From Entophlyctis helioformis (taxonomy: Eukaryota; Chytridiomycota; Chytridiomycetes; Chytridiales; Chytriomycetaceae): a stretch of 64,000 nucleotides of DNA. Positions 45,379-56,703 of this stretch are shown piece by piece (the stretch's first letter is position 1; every line of letters starts with the position of its first letter). The stretch is from assembly GCA_025526915.1 (NCBI GenBank), contig JAHLKH010000086.1:1-64000 (forward strand), read 5' to 3'. The notes beneath the pieces were generated by a model. The model was given only the letters and a program-made list of their open reading frames with translations, was not told where the DNA came from and searched no databases. A program made the position numbers and the translations under genes.

Positions 45379-48300
45379 TCATTGCACAAAAACAGCATGC
45401 AGGGCTGCCAAGTCGCGACTGTTGCTGATTTGGAGACACAGCCGGCTGCTCCGTTGCTGTGGCTGCTGGTCGCTCGATCGGATGGGCGACAGGGACCGCG
45501 ATCCCGTTACCGACATCCTACGCTGCGGCTGCGGCTGCGGCTGCGGTTGAGGCTGAGGCTGAGGCAGCTGTTGTGGGTGATCGCCCACGGCCCAAGCCGG
45601 CAGCCGGATGCGTGCAAGAGGAAGCCCGCCTCGCCCGACACTAGCAGCAGGCCGCGCAGCCACTGACGCAGACGCGTTCTTGGCTGTCAGTGGATGGTCG
45701 GCCACGGCAGAGAGCTGCTGCGCCTCGACCTGCAGCTGCTCCGACCGTTTGGCCAACGCGGCCATCCGGTGCCGCATGCTCTGCAGCTGCACCTCGGGAT
45801 CCAGGCTCTGCCGCACCCACTTGCGTCCAGGACGTCCAGCGCCAGTCTCGGCAGCCGATGCAGCACCAGCACCAGCACCAGCACCAGCACCAGCACTGCG
45901 CACCTCGAGAATCGCCTGCGAGAACCGTGTCAAGTCAACCACACGCGCTGACGCCTCAAACGTGTTAATGTCATGCGACAGCAAGCGCGCACGCCCGCGG
46001 AGCTCAGTAAGCCGCTCGGTATGCGAGAGCACATGTCCGCGTCCGGCAGCATCGTGACTAGGCGTTCCAGCACGCGACGGCAGCGAGGCGTTTTCCAGCA
46101 CAGGCGATGCCGAGAATGTCTTGCGCTGGCTGGTGCGCGACACGCGTTTGGTGATGGGATCCGCCGGGTGGAACAGGTCCGCCAGGCCAGCGACAGAGGC
46201 CGTGGCCTGCAGACGCGCGACCTCGGACATGAGGAACCGGATCGCAGTCCGCTGCGCATCGAGTTGCGTCAGAGTGTCGGCCTCGGCGACCGCGTCCCAG
46301 CCTGCGTTGGCAGCAGTTCCGGGCATGCCCATTCCCATGGCCAGAGCAGTCGGGTCGCCATGCGCGTCGGGGCCGCCCATGAATGCGCCATTCATGACAC
46401 CCATGGATGACCGCTTCGTCGGCGATGTGGACCCAGATGCCGCCGCATGGACAACGCTCGCGCGCTCAAGCCGGCGCACCGTCTTCTTAAGCTCAACCAC
46501 CTCGCGGTCCTTTTCTTCCAGGTCAGCGTAGATCGAGTTGAGCGCCTCGAGGTGCATGGTCGCCTGCTCCTTGGCTTTGGCAACCTCGTCTTCGAGGCTC
46601 TGCACGTGTGCCACCTGCTTGTCCTGCTTGTCCATCTTGGACCGCAGGATCTCAATCTGGATCGTGGCCTCACTCAGCTGCTCCTTCTTGACTGCTGCCT
46701 CCTGCGCTGACACGAGGATCTGGCGGTCAAGGTCTTCGACGCGCTGCTTGAGCTCCTTGGCGAGCGCATAATCGGCCTGGACGACCTGTGCACGCCACGA
46801 CCACGCCTTGGGTATCTCTGCGACTGTGATGCGCCACGCCATTCAGTCAGCCAACAGCCACGCCACAGACACAGCAGAGACAGCAAACATACCAGGCTCG
46901 ACCTGCTCCTTGTTGACCAGCAGAGCCTCGACCTGGCGCAGAGACTGGACAACAAGCCCAGCCTGCCGCGCAAATGCCTCGCCGGGACTCTTGTCAAGCC
47001 CGCCCAGCGCCTCGTAAGCCATGGTTGAAATGAGCGTCGTTGCCGCCTCATAGCTGATGGCCCTGCGCCGTGTCTTGCACTCCGTCGTCATGGCATGCAA
47101 CTTGACACGCAGCTGGACAGTTGCACAAGAGTGAGTAGGTCGCTCAAACAGCCGAGCCAGCAAAAGCCAGTTGCGCAACAGTGGTACGCACCTGTGTGAC
47201 AAACTGCGAGAGCGTTCGGAGGGTCGACAGGGCTTTGAGAATGCGCGAGGACAGCTCAGCAGTCGGCACAAGCTGCCCGCCCCCCACAGACTGCAGTCGC
47301 TGCTGCATCGACCTGCACAAACACGTCAGTCTCGCTGTCTGGCTCATCAACACTGCCGTCAAGTTACAAACACGTACTGGACAGCATCGCGACACAGCTG
47401 CACCTGCCCGTTCGCCTGCTCGAGCAGCGACGGCAGCTGCGACCCGCTCAGCATGGCCAGACTCGCGAAATACGGGTTCTCGTCATCGCGCTCCGAGTCT
47501 GGGTCCGCAAACACGCGAGCAAGCAGGCCGGTCTCGAGCTCGATGCGCGTGACCGCGTGGTCAGACTCTTCGGCCGCTGCCACCAGCATCGACATGCGCA
47601 GCGCAGGCGGGAGCGACTCGGGGCTGCCAACATGCTGCTCAAGGAACTCGCCAAGCCGCTCGAGTGCTTGCGTAATGACCGACAGGTTGGCATCGTCGTC
47701 TGCAGACTCGGAGCGCGCGTTGGCACGCACAGTTTCGACCATCTGCTCGACAGGGACAAGCTGGTGGTAGAGGCGGCCGAACCGCACGTACGCGTCGTGG
47801 TCTGCAGATGTTTCCAGCGCTGCTTCGAGCCGGCGGACAATCTGGCAGACTCCGACGAGAGCAGCCTGGAGATCAATATACACCGAGTACTTGGTGAGCT
47901 CGCGCGCGTTGGGCAGTGCAACGAGGTCGCTGTAGTGGGACGCGGCCGACTGGCTCTTGAAGTTGAGACGGCGAAGGGACAGCAGACACTGCACCACGTC
48001 GTGGTCCATGCGCGCGTACTCGTCGGGTAAAAAGTGCTGTCACAGCAGCCCATTGTCAGCATGTGCATCCGTTCCGTCCTTCACGCCGACCGCAGCATCG
48101 GCAGAACTTACCCTGACAATAGCAAGCTCTTGGGCGGCAAGCTCGGCATCCAGACGGCGCATGTCCATCTCTGCAAACCGCGACTGTGCCTTTGACATTG
48201 CATTGCGCAGCTCATTGTTCATGGCCATGACAGACCGGATCTGCTCAGTCAAATCAGCCTCGACACGCTTAATCGCCTCGTCCTGCTCGGCCTCGGTCAC

Positions 48301-51300
48301 AACCACCGGCTTCTCCCTGAGATCCCTGCATTCCCAAGCATGGTCGTAAGTCGCCTGGGCTCGTAAATGGATGCCCATCACTGGCACTTACTCTTGCAGC
48401 TGCTGCACAAGAATGCGGTACTGTCCGATCGTGCCTTCACAGTCGCGCAGAGCATCACGCTGCCCAGCAGCACGACTCGACAGCTCAGCAATCACGGCAT
48501 CCTTGAAACCTGCACACACACAACACATGCAAAGTCAGCAGTCGGTCCCACCACACAGACACGGGCAGACCGCAACGGCCCATCAACTCACTAATCTCGT
48601 CCATCATCATCCGCTGCATGTCCAGGTGCGCTTCCTCGAGCTCATTCCCCAGCACGCGCAGAACCTCAAACTCGTCAATCACGCCCTTCATCTCGTCAAT
48701 CTTCTCGCCAAGGCGGAGGTTGGTATCGGTGAGCGACTGCACAAGGTCTTCCGAGCCGAGAGCGTCGTCGAGATGCAGCTTGAGGTCCTCGATGTTGAGG
48801 AGTGCCGTGCGGAGATCCGCCTTGACGCGACTGTGCTCCGCCTCGAGGTGATTGAATCCGTCAGACGAGTTCTGCATGGCACGGATGCGGTCGTTGAGCA
48901 TCTGCTCGTTGGCCAGACTCATGTCACGCAGCCTGCCCATAAAACCGTGTCAGCACTCGCCCAACACCAGTCAGCCATAGCAGGTGGCAACGACTTGCTT
49001 GATCAGCGCTTCGCGCAGTCGCTCGTTCTGCAGCTCGAGCTGTCCGACATTCCGTGGCCGCTCTACATCCGCGCTGCTGCTCGAGCCAACAGGCACAAAC
49101 CCGACTTCGGCCTCGCCCTTGATGATGTCCAGCTCAAGCGTCAGCTCTTCGACGCGCTCAGCAAGCAGCCGCTGCTCAGCACGCAGCACATCGACGTGCT
49201 CCTCGGCCATTTCCTTGTCAAGCAGCATCATCTCCATGGCATCATGTGCTTCGTCAAGTTCAGCCCGCATCGACTCGGCGCTCTCGACTGCATCGCGATG
49301 TTTGGCCTTGAGGTCGCGCATCTCGGCCTGCAGTTTGGAGTGCTTGTCCGTGAGAGCAGTGAAGGACGTCTCGAGCGAGTGGAGGGTCGACTGGAGAGCG
49401 TCAAACTTGTCGAGCTTGGACCGGTCCTGCTCGCGGGATTCCTGGAGCAGGCGGATCTCGAGCTGCAGCTGCTCGTACTGCCTCAACGGTACCGTCTGTC
49501 GCACAGACCTGGTGTCAGTCGGAGCTCATCGCCACACATGCTGGTCCATGCGAGCAAACTCACCGGCTCAGTGGAAACAGTGGAAGGAGCCGGTAGCACG
49601 GCAGACACACGGTGCTGAGTAGGTGTCATCTGGCCATTGCTCAATGGCGACTGCAGACTGAGAGCAGGAGACGTCAATGGCGACTCTGTCTTTGGCTGCG
49701 CAGCGACAGTCTGCGGCTGGGAGTGCGGCATGGGCAGGCTGCTGAGCGACATGCGGGAGAGTCCCGTCTTGGGTCGCTCAGACACGCTTGACCTCGTGGC
49801 GTCACCAGCCAAGCCACTTGTCGATGCAGATGCAGATGCAGATGAAGATGCAAAGCCAGAGGCAGAGACAGACGAAGGAGCAACAGGCGGCTGAGCAACC
49901 GACTCCATCGACACGACAGGCGACGTCTTTGCAGAGATTGGCTTGGGAACGGCAAACTGGTGCTGGTGCTGCTGTTGATCCGACGCCAAGGCGTCATTCG
50001 ATGGTCTGGAAAGCGACGCGGCAGAGCCAGAGAGAGAGGCAAGCTCTGCCTCCCGGGTAAGCGGCGACGTGTGTGGCGAAAGAGCAGGAGCTGCGACAGA
50101 AAGCGACTGCCGCCTTGATTCGAGGTCTGCAACGCTGTCGTCCAGATTGGCAATCGACGAGGGCAGACTCTCGCTCAGCAGGCTCTTGATATTCTGCGGA
50201 ATAGGAGGGAAGCCAGCATCGCTTTGAGCGCTTGTGCTTGGTCGGTATTCGCTCGCAGCGTGCTCATAAGGAGCGTTGAAGGTCTCGATGTGACTGTCGT
50301 TGACGCCGTTGAGGTGCTTGGCAGACGCGTGCACCGAGTGGTCGACAGTAGGACGTTCAAACTGGCTGGTGGAAGACACGAGCACAGTGGGCAGATCGAC
50401 GCCAGGATCGCGGGTCCATTCCGAAGACATGGAGCCGATTTGTTGTTGCTCATGGTGGCCGCTGTCCTCGACCTGGTGTTGCTGCTGCTGGATGTGGTGT
50501 CCTAGATCGTCGCTGGATATCGAGGCAATCTTGCCATCGACGACATGCCCCATAGCATGAGTATGCAGCAAGGCATTGGCCACGACATTCGTTGCTGCTC
50601 CAGCAGATCCGTAGTCGTGTGGCTGCTGGTACGCCTCGTGATGATCGTATGGCTCGTCCTGGATAGGCGACTCGTACTCGCTCTGGTCAAAGATCATGTG
50701 GTCGTCGCCATTGTGCTGCTGATCTGTGAGTGGGTTGTTGGTCTCGGACGTGCTTGACATGGTGGACAAACGGCGACGCGCCAGAGGGAGCTTGGTTGGG
50801 CTCGACGACCGTCTTGCAACCGATGCGGACGTTGCCGACGGCATGCCAGGCTGGCGAGAGGGAGACGGGGATGCCGACCGGCTATGGGCAGGCAGCCCGG
50901 ACGGGCTTGACGATCGCCTGGAAGCGGCCGCCGACGTGGCAGGCGGCTGCGGCTGCTTGACGTTTGTCGTGGCAGATCGCGAGTTGACAGGCCCGCCAAA
51001 GCTGCGTCTGGCCTCCATGGCCGACGGAGCCGGGACAGTGACGGACGGACGGGACATGCCCATTGAGGTCGCGGGTCTGGCTGGCGACAGCGGGGCCGTG
51101 AGGGCCGACGCGCTGCCGACTCTCGAGCGGCTGCCGAACGCCGACGTGCGGCCGCTCCTGGCTGCGGCACCAGCGATGGACGACGACGATGCGCCCGTGG
51201 CAGCGGACGCCGAGGCGGCCAGCGTCGAGACGGACGGGGCGGCCGATCGTGCCTTGAGGCGAGACGCGGCGGCAGTGGTTGCGGCAGCCGAGCCGGCGGG

Positions 51301-52161
51301 AGTTGGCGCCGAGGGAGACGACGGAATGGGCGAGGGCGCCATGAGGCGAGAGGTGCTGCCCGTGGTCGACGATGGCCTGCCCGTGGCGCGGGCGGGCAGC
51401 GACGAGATGGACGTGCGATGGCTGGTGGCGGACGCAGGCGGTGCACCAGCCGACGCCGATGGTGGCACAGACGCAGATGCAGCCAGAGACGTGCGGCGCA
51501 TGGTGGGGCTGGGCGGCACGCTGGAGGCGGCGCTGGCGGGCGTGGTGCTGGTGCGGCGAGCGGCGCCGAGGACAGGGCCGACGGGGCGGGTGACGGACAG
51601 CGGCGCCTGCGAGCCCAGCGACGCGCGCTTGGCCAAGGGGGCGGCTGCTGGCTGCGGCGGCTGCGATGGTTGCGGCGGTTCAAGGGCCTCGGCGTGGCCA
51701 TTGGCAGCGACGTCGGCGTGGTCGGCGTGGTCGGCGTACGAAGCAGAGGCAGAGGCAGAGGCAGAGGCAGAGGCAGGCGAGCTGAGCACGGCGGCGACCT
51801 GCGAGGGCTTGACAAAGATGCCGTGGGCGTCGGGGCAGTCAAAGTAGCGGCGGCCCTGCACGGCGCCGTCGTTCTTGCCGCTGGCGTCGGCGAGCTCGAG
51901 GCCGACCCAGTGGCCGGCGGCAAAGGCCGTCGGGCCCACGAAGCGCACGGTGCCGCGCAGCCCGCTGGCCAGCGCCACGACCGCGCCGACGTGCAGGCCG
52001 GCCTCGCCCGGCTGCTGTGGTGCTTGTGGCTGCTGTGGTGCCTGTGGTGCTTGTTGCTGTGGTTGTGCCAGCGTCGACAGGCTGGTGCGGCTGGTGCGGC
52101 TGGCTGCTCCCGCCGTGGCTGCCGTGGGCCGTCGCAACGGCGAGCTTGGTGGCGACGGCAT
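45379..52161 (-). CDS. Dynactin subunit 1, p150-Glued
   Basis: The large dynactin arm that binds microtubules and dynein. Nine exons: 49564-52161, 48999-49495, 48592-48932, 48392-48509, 48112-48325, 47378-48036, 47192-47312, 46893-47112 and 45379-46817, joining in frame to 2068 residues, longer than animal p150 (about 1280). A CAP-Gly domain lies at about residues 50-125 (GLRGTVRFVGPTAFAAGHWV, GLELADASGKNDG, YFDCPDAHGIFVKPSQV). A Ser/Pro/Arg-rich basic region of several hundred residues follows. Coiled coil 1 begins in exon 2 (MEMMLLDKEMAEEHVDVLR, RVEELTLELDIIKG, ALIKLRDMSLANEQM). The dynactin-associated domain spans exons 5-8 and coiled coil 2 is in exon 9 (LKQRVEDLDRQIL). The C-terminus has a QP dipeptide run. 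Intron 2 (48933-48998) is a GC-AG intron (AA/GCAAGT). Divergent to the P450 gene. Confidence 0.93.
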
Positions 52162-52308
52162 GCTGTGCGTGTGTCTGCAAGTGCCTGCAAGTGCCTGTAA
52201 GTGCCTGTGGGCGAAAGTGCCTGTAAGTGCAAGTGCCTGCGAGTGCTGCTGGCAACTTGCCGGCCAGATCCGCGATCCGCGATCCGATCCACGTCCGTGG
52301 CGCTTGCA
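52162..52308. promoter_or_regulatory. Divergent dynactin/P450 promoter with 10-bp direct repeats
   Basis: The 147 bp between the two start codons hold GTGCCTGCAA-type units: 52171, 52181, 52191 and 52201 in exact 10-bp register, then 52217 and 52233. They end just upstream of the P450 leader. Function unknown. Confidence 0.4.
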
Positions 52309-54396
52309 ATGCTGCCGTCGCTGTCGCTGCCGTCGTTGTCGCTGCCGTCGCTGTCGCTGCCGTCGCTCGCCGTCGCCGTCGCGGCCGCCGTGCTGCCCGT
52401 GGGCGCCGCCGTGCTGTTCCTGCGCTGGCGCTGGCGCTCGGCCGCCCGCATGAGGCGCATGCGCCTGCTCTGCCCGACGCTGCCGCTCGTCGCCTACCGC
52501 TTCCCGCGCTTCATCGGCGGCCTCATGTCGACCACGGCCCTGGGCATCGTGCCGGCGTCGTGGCTGCCGCTGCCTGCAGACTACCTGTGGTCGGGCTTTT
52601 CCGTCCACCAGCCATGGTGCGTGTAAGCGTGTGCGTTGGCTGTGCTTGTGTTGTACCACCAGCCTGCACTGCCGGCACTGCTCGCGTCTACCAGCGTCTG
52701 CTCGCATCCACCGGCGTCTGCCGGAGTCCGCCGGCATCTGCCCGCGTCTGCTTGTGTCTGCCTGCAACTGATTGTCCGCGCGCCTGCCACACAGCGGCAT
52801 CTTGGGCATCGTCGACCCCTTCATCGACCAGGTCGTGGTCGCTGACGCCGAGCTCGTGCGCGAGATCGTGACCCGCCGCGCCGACTTCCCCAAGCCCACC
52901 GCCCTCTACCGCATCCTCAACATCTTTGGCGACAACGTCGTGACCACCGAGCACGCAGAGTGGCGTCGCCACCGCAAGATCGTCACGCCCGCCTTCTCCG
53001 AAAAGAACAACGCCGTCGTGTTCAAGCAGACCCTGCGCTCCGTGCAGAACATGTTTGCCGCCTGGTCTGCCCTGCCGCTCGTCTCGCTCCCGGCCATCGA
53101 CCGGGCCGTGCTGGTCGACGTGACTGACGACATGATGAAGTTGGCCCTGCACGTCATCAGCAGCGCCGCCTTTGGCGTGCAGCTGTCGTGGGATGATGCC
53201 GACGATACCGCTGCCCTTGCCCATGGCCACCACATGTCGTTCAAGACCGCGACCCAAGAAGTCATCCACAATCTCAAGCTCAAGCTCGCGTTGCCCGCCT
53301 GGGCCTATTCCCTGCCCGTCAAAAAGTTCCAGCATGTCAAGCTGGTCTTTGCTGGTGCGCCGCAGATCTGGCACTGCATTCACATCCTCCCCTCACACGC
53401 CGACTAACGCCGTCGTGAACACCCAGAGTTTGAGACGTACCTGCGTGAAATGGTGCGCGATGCAGAGACGCAGACCGAGGCCAACCTGCTCGTGTCGCTT
53501 GTCAGGGCTGCCAAGGCAGACAATCCGGGAGAGGCTGGTCTGACGGAGCAGGAGCTCATCGGCAACATGTTCATCTTCATGTTTGCTGGACACGAGACGA
53601 CTGCCAACGCCCTCACCTATGCACTCGCTCTTCTCGCCTCAAGACCCGACAAGCAGCAGCGCATCTTTGAAGAGGTGCAGCACGTGTTTGGAAACGCAGT
53701 GCCCGAGTACAAGAAAGTCAACGAGCTGGTCTACACCTTGGTGAGATTGCGCTTGTCGCACGGTGATCTGGCACTGCATCCCATCGGCGCTGACTTGTGG
53801 CGAATCCTTCCATCACACAACAGGCCGTGATGAACGAGACTCTGCGCATGTACCCTCCCGTCGTCGAGATCCCCAAGATTACGACCAAAGATCGCGAGCA
53901 GAAGCTAGGCGAGTATCTGCTCCCTGCTGGATGCCGTGTCGGAATCCACACCTATGCGCTGCACCGCAACCCCAAGTACTGGGGGCCTGATGCGACTGAA
54001 TTCCGTCCTGAGCGGTGGTTCACGTCGCAAGACTGTGCAGCCAGCGCAGTCAAGGCGTCTGCATTCCTCGCTGCTGCGGCTGCCAACAAGAATCCGACGA
54101 GCCCTGCGCGCACCAGCCAGACGGCCCCAGAAGACGCGAGCCAGTCGAGTGGCGCTGGATCCATCTTCACGTTCAACCGCTACGCCTTTTTGCCCTTTTC
54201 CGAAGGTGTGCGCTCGTGTGTCGGCAAGCGGTTTGCGCAGGTGGAGTTTGTCGCAGCACTTTCTCTCATTGTGCGTCAGTACACGATCCATCTGCCGCCC
54301 GGCGTGACGAGCGAGCAGGTTCTCGAGTCGAGCAACCGCATCACGCTGCAGACAACGCGGCCCGTGCATCTGCTGTTCCGTCCGCGTTCTGGATGA
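52309..54396 (+). CDS. Cytochrome P450 monooxygenase
   Basis: A membrane-anchored haem-thiolate monooxygenase, probably in the ER. Exons 52309-52616, 52795-53354, 53427-53740 and 53824-54396 give 584 residues in frame. The N-terminus has a repeated SLSLP stretch followed by a hydrophobic anchor (AVAVAAAVLPVGAAVLFL). Motifs: WRRHRKIVTPAFSEKN (C-helix), the I-helix oxygen-activation site FMFAGHETTAN, the K-helix ETL-R (NETLRMYPPV), the PERW region and the haem loop FSEGVRSCVGKRFAQ with the cysteine ligand. A Ser/Thr/Ala-rich insertion lies between PERW and the haem loop. Substrate unknown; far from the NRPS, so no cluster role is implied. Confidence 0.93.
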
Positions 54397-54618
54397 TCCG
54401 CCGAGAGAAGATTGCCGAGTATGTGAATGAAGTGTTGTTGAGCAGGCACATTGATCGCCGATCCAGCCATGCAGTCCAGCCATGCTGTCCAGCCATGCTG
54501 TCCAGATGATACATGCCAAGATCTCACAGGTCCATGTCTGTGCAATGGCACTTGTTGGACGCGGTCGCGCCGAGTGGATCTTGCCCTGTCGGCCACAAAC
54601 GAGCAATGGGCTGTGACG

Positions 54619-56273
54619 ATGACGACGAAGCGACACCGGAAGCGAAAGTCGAAGCGACAGACGACAGACGGAAACGAGCATGTGCGCCGTCTGCAGAGCC
54701 AGCTGCAGAGCACAGTCGAGCAGCTGGTTGCCCTTGGCCGCACCGACATTGTGCGTGCTGTGGTCGAGCAGGTCGTTTCAGCGAGTGGCAGCCAAGCCGT
54801 CGAGCCAGGGTCGCCAGGACAGCCAGCGGCAGCAACAACACAGCCAGTTGCGCCTCGCTATGTGGTGCCGCCAGCCACCGGCGACCTTGCATACGGACGC
54901 AGCCACTGGGACCGCAAGCCCGCCGAGGTACACGCCATGATCCTCAAGCACGCCGGCCCGCTCACTCGCTTCCTCAACGGCATGCTCGGCGACACGGCCA
55001 CACTCGATGAAGCGACCAAGCTGCAGCTGTGGACCGATGCGTTCAAGATGGACTGGCAGGGCGACCTGGCTCTGCTGCCTGACGTTGAGCTGAAGGCCGA
55101 CAACGGCCTGCTGCTCGCACACTCTCGCTCCATATACGACCGTCTGTGCAAGCGCTTTCCTCGTTACACCGAGATCCAGGACAGGTATGCGACATACGAC
55201 CAAGAGTACAACAACTACGACAACTCGTTCCGTCACGAATGCGTGGACAGCAGCCGCTTGCTTCTCATTCCCATGCGGCACGGCTGGTTCGATCTGCTCG
55301 ACTTTACGTATCCGATCGCACTCGCTCGCATGGCCATCCGCTTTGGATGCCTCGATCTGCTCAAGCATCTCGACGACGAGTACGACACATTCGAAGACTG
55401 GTTGGATGTTCATGGTGTGACAAGCGAGTTCTGGGTCGGCGCAGTTCATCAAGCAGCCTGCTATGGACATCTCGATATTTTGGATTTCTTGACTGGCTGG
55501 GGTCTGGCGAGTTGCTCGCATCACACCATGGACAACGCGGCTGCCAACGGCCATCTGCATGTCGTCAAGTGGTTCCACGAGCTCTGGAAGGAAGGATTCA
55601 CGACTGGCGCCATGAACGGCGCGGCTGCCAACGGTCACCTGCACGTTGTCAAGTGGCTCCACGAGAATCGAACGGAAGGATGCACGACCCGTGCGATGGA
55701 TTGGGCGGCTCGTTTCGGCCATCTGCATGTCGTCAAGTGGCTGCATGCCAACAGGACGGAAGGATGTACGACTGAAGCCATGGATGGCGCTGCACGCAAT
55801 GGTCACCTACATGTCGTCGTCTGGCTCCATGAGAACAGAACGGAAGGGTGCACGACAAAGGCAATGGATTGGGCGGCAGAAACCGGCAACTGCATGTCGT
55901 CAAGTGGCTCCATGAGGCTCGCGGTCACGAGCTCACGTCTGCCGCACTCGACGCCGCCATCACCAAAGGGCACTTGGACGTTGTCAAGTACATGCACTCG
56001 AAAGGCGAGCGCGCATCAAACAGCGCACTTTTCAAGGCAGCCATGTTCTGCAAGTCAGAGATGGTGCGGTACTTGTTGGATCACGGATACAAAGTTGAAC
56101 TCGACGATCTCGACTTTGACGATTATGACCATGTCGCCGATTTTCTGCTTGACTGCCTCACACTGGACAAGGCACAGGCGCTGCTCGTGGAGGCGGAGCG
56201 AGGAGAAGGCGACAAGATCGCCATCGAGAGACTTCGAGCGACCATCCAGGAACTGCAAGCGTCAAGCACGTGA
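54619..56273 (+). CDS. Ankyrin-like repeat protein, diverged member, one frameshift
   Basis: Starts MTTKRHRKRKSKRQ (the frame is open from 54451). A helical QSQLQSTVEQLVALGR segment is followed by the family F-box-like region in reduced form (RKPAEVHAMILKHAGPLTRF), the spacer FKMDWQGDLALLPDVELKAD, LLIPMRHGWFDLLDF, and six 28-residue repeats (WLHENRTEGCTTRAMDWAA). After WAAETGN one base is missing near 55888 (AACTGCATG where AACCTGCATG is expected) and the frame continues HVVKWLHEARGHELTSAALD to a stop at 56273, with the last repeats of ordinary ankyrin type. It lacks the array's MPSKGRNRKK start and its 5' cassette, so it is an older family member. Confidence 0.7.
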
Positions 56274-56703
56274 TGAATGGATCGCCAAATATCGCAGTCC
56301 GAATGAAGATGCGAATGCCTCGCTTGTCAACATCAAACGCCATCTGCAACTTGTCCGCCAATACCGCCACGACAAGCACCGCGTCTACCAACAGCAGCCC
56401 ACAGATGCCATGACCGTCGGCCACGACAGGGATGCTGATCTTGGGGATGCCATCGAGGCTGTTGTTGAGGAACAGGTTGAACAAGATGCCAGCCTTGGTG
56501 GACGCCTCGCCTGACATGGAACGGCTCAGATAGCGCAATGCCTGATCGTGCGCATGCTGTCGGGGTTTGTGGATGGAGACCATTCGGTTTAATTGGCTGT
56601 TGCATCAGTCTTGGTGGAGGAGCGTGCCATCTTGTGTGGCTTGGTTGTTAAATGAGAGCATGAGACGGACAGATCGCGCTTTGCAGAGGCATCACAAAGC
56701 AGA
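56274..56703. other. Intergenic region without a firm gene
   Basis: Short open frames exist on both strands (for example SLVNIKRHLQLVRQYRHD on plus), but none has a start, splice sites and length that make a convincing gene. Confidence 0.35.

Noticed and set aside
50726..51847. Plus-strand frame of 373 codons within the dynactin locus
   Set aside because: Antisense of the Ser-rich part of p150; composition follows the complementary codons and no independent motifs are present.
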